Below are positions 59,011 to 64,000 of a DNA stretch of 64,000 bases, piece by piece. Where the stretch lies: positions 1-64,000 of the IMG/VR virus record IMGVR_UViG_3300020139_000001; one strand, 5' to 3'. Source of the DNA: a virus. Below the pieces are notes generated by a model, which worked only from the letters and a program-made list of their open reading frames with translations, ran no database searches and was not told the origin of the DNA. The translations under genes were made by a program, and so were the position numbers. The stretch's first letter is position 1. Each line of letters opens with the position of its first letter.

Positions 59011-59208
59011 TTATGGTTCCATCAGTTCTTGATAAACACTATCGAAGGTGTCTAATGCTTCCGGAGTATAAGTAGGCAACATTACTGGATCCACAGGATA
59101 AGGTACCACAAGCTCAAAAGCAGTAGGTATGGCGGTAGGATTTGCATCATACCATATGTTATAGATAAAGGTATATACTTCCTTCCAGTTCTTTGGTAAT
59201 GAGCTCAC
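59011..59208 (-). CDS. Small protein between tape measure and gp48-like genes
   Basis: A 65-residue aromatic- and Pro-rich peptide (NWKEVYTFIYNIWYD) starting one base after the upstream stop. A small baseplate component is plausible; no family is recognised. Confidence 0.55.
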   Translation of the reverse strand: MSSLPKNWKEVYTFIYNIWYDANPTAIPTAFELVVPYPVDPVMLPTYTPEALDTFDSVYQELMEP

Positions 59209-61995
59209 CTATCCCTCCTTGCAAATCTCCACATCACTTGCTTTCTCGAACTTCACAAGATCCTCAGAGCCTCCGTCTGTACTAACGGGATTTAGGACGT
59301 TCTGAATGGAGTTTACCACGTTAGTAACAGCTTGAGCAACCTGCCCAGGTGTAGAAAGAATGGAATTGACCGCATTCTGAATAGCTGCAATTGATTGTTG
59401 TATTTGTGAGGCAATGTATCCTGGCATAGCCGCAAGAGAGTTCAGGTGCGAGACCATAGCGTTCAAACTATTAGCAATAGATTGGAACATTGCAGTAACT
59501 TGCTGGAGTGCACTCAATGCACCAAAAATAGGAGTAGTAACAACCGACAACAAGTTGCTAACTGTAGAGGTGATGTTGCCTATGGTGGCTGCTATACCGT
59601 TTGTCAAGCCTGAGAGTGTTCCTAGTACGCTACCTACAGTAGACACGACGTCATTATGGAGAGATTGCGACCACGCTTCCATACTGTATAATGCTCCAAA
59701 CTGCTGCCATGGTGTACTCGTTGTGTAGAATGATAGATGAGGATGGATGTTTGCACTTGCAACGCTTGGAGAAGATACAGTCTGATTCACTCGAGTCCTA
59801 ACTTCTGCTAGATCCGAGTCCAGCCTTTCTCTATCTGGTATCGTAAGAGTAGGTGGAAGCGTGTTCGCAACCGTAGTAGTGTTCACTACTTCCTCTATCG
59901 TTGGCTCTAGGACCGTGTTCAAGTGTGCGTATCCATTGGATACAACATTGTTTAGTTCTTGAATGTAATCCCTAAGTGCTCTTCCATCCAAAGGATCATC
60001 ATGAGATATCAAGCGCTTGTTCTTTAGAGACGTAAATCGCGAATCCAGATAGCTCTTGAGCGGAGTAAGCAAGTCTACATCTTTCAAATACCATCTTAAA
60101 AGATCTAGTACAGAACTTACAATAACTTCTATCGATTGTTGAGAGTACTCTTGTGCGGCTTGTTCTACTTCATTTGTGAGAGCTTTTAAAACAGCATATA
60201 ATGTGGGTCTTTCTACGTATGGTGTTATAATGGTAACCCAATCTGTACGTGAGGTAATTCCAACAGATACAATCTTATAAAGTTCCAATTTGTCTGGTCC
60301 GGAGAGATGTACATCAGAATGCTCCCCTAGATAGGTATCCACAATTTGGCGAGCAACCTCAGAAGCTGATCCAATTAAGTGTTTAGAGAGAGTATCCCTT
60401 AAAGATGCAGCTAGTTCCTCGTACAGTGTACCTAGATAAGAGTCGACTAACACTCTTGGCCACGATTTATAGGATTCCCATAAAGTGAGGCAACTTGTAT
60501 AGTGCTCCAAAAGTGTCGTGAGTGGAAACCCAGTAGGTAAAAGACGGCGACGAAGGTTCTGCAACCTACTAGAGACAACATTGACAACTATAGGAGTCCA
60601 ACTAGGGTTCCAGTAAGGTGTTATAGTTTCAGAAGAAAGGTAAGGCTGGAGATAGTCGGAGAATATGGAGTTAGCTAAACTTGTCTTTTCTGAGTCGCTA
60701 GCATCCCACCAAGCACAAGTAATACAGAACTTAATCATCTCTTTCCATTGTTGATTAGTACCTACATAAGAGGACCCTATCGAGTACAGCATACTGAATA
60801 ACAACTTTCTGTCGAAGAGTCTATCAGCTCCACCGACGACACTATATTCTTGGATATAGATATAGAGCTCCTTCATTAGTGTGGAATATCTCTCAGGACT
60901 ACGCTTGAAGGACAAGACAGTTCTAGGACTAGTGTAGTTGTTTATAGCTTGTTGTACCAAATTAGTTACATTAGGGCTCCAAACCACAGAAAATGATTGG
61001 ATCAAATAATCTCGCAAGTCGGTAAACGAAACTATGGTAGGAGGCATACTTTGGTTGAATACATCACATTGTGCTTCTAAGAGAGTGGCGTAGCTGCTTG
61101 CTATGAAAGCACTAATATGTTGTAGAGCAGACATAAGAGATGGATAATGTGCAGTAGGATAAGATTGCAGAACTCTTGCACTAGCCTCTAATGGTATCCC
61201 CACTAGAAGTTCTGGCAGATTGTATTGTAGGAAGAATGCTTCCACCAGCCCAAAACACTGTTTCCAAATTTGGGATAAGATATCTCTCTGCGTGTAAGTG
61301 TTGGATGGATGCCAAGCAGACTCCCAGAAGATCTCCATAATCTCTAGTTTGGGAGCAGCAAGCCTTGCGAGTGTATCGTCCTCCCCCACCCATTGACTTA
61401 AGAAATAGTAAGTCAGATAAAGATCTCCGCCTCTAATGATACTCTCTGCTTGAGTCTCAATAAATTGACTTACTAAGTAAGGAGCCAATCCCTTCTTGGG
61501 ATCCACTCCTTGATAATGTAGTGTGTTACACAAGTCTCTCCACAATGTCTTCAGTTGTTCAGGAGCTGAAATGGAGGCTTCAATGTAGTTGCCCAACTTC
61601 AGAAATGGAGCATCTTCTTCCTTCACGCTGTCAAGAAAAGTTACTATGTCACCAATCCACTGTTTAACATCTGCTACACTAGCGACTCCATTAACTAGTG
61701 GGTCTCGATAGTTCTCCCATACTACATGTTTAAAGATGGGAGTCCAAGAGGAAGGAATATCTACGTTTGGTTCCTCTTCTACAGAGTGCACTATGTTGGT
61801 TACAATAGCTCTGTTCAATCCATAGATGGATTTCAATAAGGAGGAGACACTTCCAGTGGAAGCAACACTAAGTAGAGCTCTAACGGAAGCCACTTTCGAT
61901 ATATCAAACGTAGGAACACCCCAAGTCAGTTTGTACTTGGAGTACAAGAATTCCGATCTCATATCTATTTTTGTTACACTACTTGGGACACCCAA
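59209..61995 (-). CDS. Tape-measure candidate (gp29-like by position)
   Basis: A 928-residue, mainly helical protein. Residues 783-906 are a helical stretch without any charged residue (STVGSVLGTLSGLTNGIAAT, then repeated Gln/Asn/Ser-rich helices), a composition seen in tape-measure and hub-bound virion proteins. T4 order 29-48-54 matches the three genes here, so gp29-like tape measure is the best guess. The start is uncertain: TTG at 61995, or ATG at 61962, neither with a ribosome site. Confidence 0.6.
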   Translation of the reverse strand: MGVPSSVTKIDMRSEFLYSKYKLTWGVPTFDISKVASVRALLSVASTGSVSSLLKSIYGLNRAIVTNIVHSVEEEPNVDIPSSWTPIFKHVVWENYRDPLVNGVASVADVKQWIGDIVTFLDSVKEEDAPFLKLGNYIEASISAPEQLKTLWRDLCNTLHYQGVDPKKGLAPYLVSQFIETQAESIIRGGDLYLTYYFLSQWVGEDDTLARLAAPKLEIMEIFWESAWHPSNTYTQRDILSQIWKQCFGLVEAFFLQYNLPELLVGIPLEASARVLQSYPTAHYPSLMSALQHISAFIASSYATLLEAQCDVFNQSMPPTIVSFTDLRDYLIQSFSVVWSPNVTNLVQQAINNYTSPRTVLSFKRSPERYSTLMKELYIYIQEYSVVGGADRLFDRKLLFSMLYSIGSSYVGTNQQWKEMIKFCITCAWWDASDSEKTSLANSIFSDYLQPYLSSETITPYWNPSWTPIVVNVVSSRLQNLRRRLLPTGFPLTTLLEHYTSCLTLWESYKSWPRVLVDSYLGTLYEELAASLRDTLSKHLIGSASEVARQIVDTYLGEHSDVHLSGPDKLELYKIVSVGITSRTDWVTIITPYVERPTLYAVLKALTNEVEQAAQEYSQQSIEVIVSSVLDLLRWYLKDVDLLTPLKSYLDSRFTSLKNKRLISHDDPLDGRALRDYIQELNNVVSNGYAHLNTVLEPTIEEVVNTTTVANTLPPTLTIPDRERLDSDLAEVRTRVNQTVSSPSVASANIHPHLSFYTTSTPWQQFGALYSMEAWSQSLHNDVVSTVGSVLGTLSGLTNGIAATIGNITSTVSNLLSVVTTPIFGALSALQQVTAMFQSIANSLNAMVSHLNSLAAMPGYIASQIQQSIAAIQNAVNSILSTPGQVAQAVTNVVNSIQNVLNPVSTDGGSEDLVKFEKASDVEICKEG

Positions 61996-61999
61996 GGAC

Positions 62000-62028
62000 T
62001 TTATTACTTATGGGGAATCTCGTATAAT
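62000..62028 (+). promoter_or_regulatory. Promoter candidate for the AAA+ operon
   Basis: A perfect -10 TATAAT (62023-62028) with a weak -35 TTTATT (62000-62005) and a 17-base spacer, upstream of the MoxR-like gene. The same sequence read on the minus strand gives TATTAT and might also serve the tape-measure gene, so promoters here may overlap divergently. Confidence 0.5.
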
Positions 62029-62099
62029 ACATATATTTATCTTTCTGCCTAAGAACGTAGAGCCTTGGCTCTGAAAACATTCATTTTTGGAGGTGTGTA

Positions 62100-63137
62100 A
62101 TGCTAAAAACGAAAGTCTCTTTTCAAAGTGCAAAGAGGATCGTAAAGACGGTCCTCTCTGCAAAAAGAACCGTCTTCCTATTTGGTCCTCCTGGTGTAGG
62201 GAAGTCTGCTCTTGGGAGAGAGATAGCTCAAGAACTCGGTGCAGAACTGTGCCTATTGGACGCTCCACTAGTGCAGCCGATCGATTATCTAGCTGCAGTA
62301 CCGAATCACGAGATGAAGAAAGTAATGCTGTACCCTACAGGTTTCATACCTGAAAAAGGTCCCGCAGTTGTGCTAGTGGATGATCTCCCCCATGCCAAAC
62401 CATATCAACAGGCCCCTCTACTGCAAATGGCACTAGATAGGAGGATAGGACCTATCAAGTTCAGCGACGATGTGTATTTCATCCTCACAGGGAATCGTGA
62501 GGAAGACTTAGCAGAAGTGAATCCCATAATCTCACCACTTTTGAATAGACTAGTTCAGCTTGAACTAGAACCTTCATTAGAAGAGTGGCTAGAGTGGGGT
62601 GGGGAGACCATCAGGGAAGAGGTGCAGGCCTTCCTGAAGGCCTATCCGACCGAGTTCGTAAGGGTTCCTCAAGAAGGTCAAAGTGCATGGCCCACTCCAA
62701 GAAGTTGGCACATCCTCAGCGACTGTCTCAACTACGCTGAGAGGTTGTCTAGTGAAGAGGTACGTGCACTCGCTTACGGAACAGTAGGAGAGTACACGGG
62801 TGGTCTGTTCTTTACATTTGTAGCCCACTTACGTGGGATCGACCCTACGAGAATTGTAGAGAAGGGGGAGATCCCGCAGGAGACAGCAAGAGAGAGAGTA
62901 TACGCATACATGTACGCGGTATGCTCCCTCCTGAAGGGGAAAGGAGTCGAATACTTGAATAAATGGGCGAAGAATATTGTCAAATTCTTCGACCAACTTC
63001 CTGGTGAGTTCAAAACTGCTATGCTAAAGGAGCTGTGCTCGGATCGAGGGAAAAAGACCAGCATGGACCTAGTCGAAGAGCTGCGGAAGCACAGCCCTCA
63101 AGTCGATAAGCACCTACTTTCGTTATTGAGGGGGTGA
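62100..63137 (+). CDS. MoxR-type AAA+ ATPase
   Basis: A 345-residue AAA+ protein with Walker A GPPGVGKS (29-36), Walker B VVLVDDLPHA (Asp94, Asp95) and sensor 1 FILTGNRE. The Walker B continuation and a helical lid fit the MoxR/CobS class. TTTGGAGGTG precedes the ATG. These ATPases act with a partner that carries a metal-binding domain or VWA; the next gene fits that partner. The pair could remodel or mature a metal-containing protein or structural complex. Confidence 0.85.
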   Translation: MLKTKVSFQSAKRIVKTVLSAKRTVFLFGPPGVGKSALGREIAQELGAELCLLDAPLVQPIDYLAAVPNHEMKKVMLYPTGFIPEKGPAVVLVDDLPHAKPYQQAPLLQMALDRRIGPIKFSDDVYFILTGNREEDLAEVNPIISPLLNRLVQLELEPSLEEWLEWGGETIREEVQAFLKAYPTEFVRVPQEGQSAWPTPRSWHILSDCLNYAERLSSEEVRALAYGTVGEYTGGLFFTFVAHLRGIDPTRIVEKGEIPQETARERVYAYMYAVCSLLKGKGVEYLNKWAKNIVKFFDQLPGEFKTAMLKELCSDRGKKTSMDLVEELRKHSPQVDKHLLSLLRG

Positions 63138-63141
63138 GGAG

Positions 63142-64000
63142 ATGTCGGTATCAGTAGAGAAAATAGAAAATGCTTTGTCAAAAATAATGGTTTGGTTTCC
63201 AGAGTTCGCTGCCTTGATGTTGAAGTGGGAGATAATATCGCAAGAGGGTCTAGGGACTCTGGCAACCAACTACGAGCTGCTCCTATACGATCCCAAGTTC
63301 GTACAGGAGCTGTCTCCCAACCAGCTAGCAACAGGCATCATCCACGAGGCGGTCCATGATGCAATGTTGCACCCCACGCAGCTGACAGAAATCCAGATGA
63401 GTGGAAGGGACCCCAGTCTTTGGAGGGTAGCGGCAGAGGTCGTTACCAATGCCATAACACTAGACCTCATTCGGAAAACCCCCTTCTCGTTCCCAGGCGG
63501 CTTTTACGACCCGATTCGGGGTGAACGGGTGAGCGGCGTAAGCAACGGTCCTTACGTATTCCTCTACGCCCCTGAGGGACACGACCATACTGTAGAGGAG
63601 GTCTACGAAATCCTCTACAAAAAATGGGGCTCGCGAGCCTCTCAGAGGGCAAGCGAATGTTTGAACGCTAACAACGTCGCTTGTGTTAAAGACGTTTTAG
63701 CACCCAGCGGAAGATCTGAGTCTGGACAAAAAGAACGAGAGGAAACTGGAGGAGACAAGGAGAAGGCTTCAGAAAGTTCTGGCGGAAGCCAAGGTAGTAG
63801 TTGGAGGGATAGCACAGAGAGCGTACGTATCGATGACGCTACCTCCGTATTGGCAGCTATCTCCCAACGTCTTGCGGGGAGGGTCCCCGTAGGCGTCGCT
63901 CGCCTATTGCAAAAACTAGTAAGAGGACGGATTCCTTGGCAAAGAATCCTTCGGAGGTTCGTAGCGGAGGTACAGCAAGGCATGGACGAACCAAGTTGGA
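63142..64000 (+). CDS. Metallopeptidase-like partner of MoxR ATPase, 3'-partial
   Basis: An open frame from ATG 63142 to the window end with no stop, at least 286 residues, preceded by GGGGTGAGG. It has an HEAVH motif (His68, Glu69, His72) in ATGIIHEAVHDAMLHPTQ, then LWRVAAEVVTNAITLDL, like the N-terminal domain of DUF2201/CobT-like partners of MoxR ATPases, which continue into a von Willebrand A domain. A Ser/Gly/Glu-rich linker lies near residues 190-240. The expected VWA domain lies beyond the window. Confidence 0.8.
   Translation, partial: MSVSVEKIENALSKIMVWFPEFAALMLKWEIISQEGLGTLATNYELLLYDPKFVQELSPNQLATGIIHEAVHDAMLHPTQLTEIQMSGRDPSLWRVAAEVVTNAITLDLIRKTPFSFPGGFYDPIRGERVSGVSNGPYVFLYAPEGHDHTVEEVYEILYKKWGSRASQRASECLNANNVACVKDVLAPSGRSESGQKEREETGGDKEKASESSGGSQGSSWRDSTESVRIDDATSVLAAISQRLAGRVPVGVARLLQKLVRGRIPWQRILRRFVAEVQQGMDEPSW

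Noticed and set aside
1-64000. tRNA genes
   Set aside because: No cloverleaf with a GGTTC-type arm was found in the intergenic regions, including 31036-31291.
1-64000. CRISPR array or Cas genes
   Set aside because: No direct repeats with regular spacers. The Cas4-like nuclease at 25776 sits beside a UvsW helicase and fits phage recombination.
1-64000. Integrase, transposase or insertion sequence
   Set aside because: No such protein motifs or terminal repeats were seen, so nothing supports a temperate lifestyle from this window.

Overview
The window is a stretch of a large tailed-phage genome, a myovirus with a contractile tail distantly related to T4. Recognisable T4-type proteins are the portal (gp20-like), prohead protease (gp21), major capsid protein (gp23), tail sheath (gp18), tail tube (gp19), the gp25, gp6, gp26 and gp48 baseplate proteins, a gp32-like single-strand binding protein, a UvsX/RecA recombinase, a UvsW helicase and Mre11/Rad50. 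The host is a bacterium: the primase is DnaG-type, there is a sigma-70-like factor, and start codons follow strong AGGAGG ribosome sites. Heavy AGA/AGG arginine usage and a family-4 uracil-DNA glycosylase hint at a thermophilic host, but this is inference. No tRNA, CRISPR array, integrase or insertion sequence was seen.

Layout: (1) 1-8476, plus strand: head genes (acidic core-like protein, portal, protease, capsid protein) and membrane proteins, with a terminator after the capsid gene. (2) 8749-31381, plus strand: DNA metabolism, with genes often joined by ATGA stop/start overlaps. It holds Rad50 split into pieces around Mre11, a sigma-like factor, a uracil-DNA glycosylase fused to a family A DNA polymerase, DnaG primase, SSB, RecA, QueE, a DpdA-like transglycosylase, UvsW, a RecB-like nuclease, an amidotransferase-QueC fusion and an ATP-dependent DNA ligase. 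One metallo-beta-lactamase-fold gene (16018-16770) lies on the opposite strand. (3) 31521-43764, minus strand: tube, sheath and baseplate genes, a nuclease and an adhesin-like cassette, converging on region 2 at a 24-bp bidirectional terminator. (4) 43847-53521, plus strand: second tube-like protein, gp6-like wedge protein, a very large tail fibre of foreign-looking composition and a papain-like hydrolase. (5) 53584-61995, minus strand: two membrane proteins, a pyruvoyl-dependent arginine decarboxylase, an HNH protein, and gp54/gp48/gp29-like tail genes in T4 order. (6) 62100-64000, plus strand: a MoxR-type AAA+ ATPase and a metallopeptidase-like partner cut by the window end.

How it works together: the QueE, DpdA-like and GAT-QueC genes predict that this phage replaces part of its guanine with a 7-deazaguanine, most likely 2'-deoxyarchaeosine, which protects DNA from host restriction. 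The recombination set (split Rad50, Mre11, UvsX, UvsW, SSB, primase, polymerase) points to T4-style recombination-dependent replication. Three membrane-type proteins begin with short sequences resembling T4 capsid-targeting signals, so they may be packaged internal proteins. An arginine decarboxylase could supply agmatine-derived polyamines for DNA packing. Perfect inverted repeats inside genes, often near gene ends, are unusually common and are listed individually.
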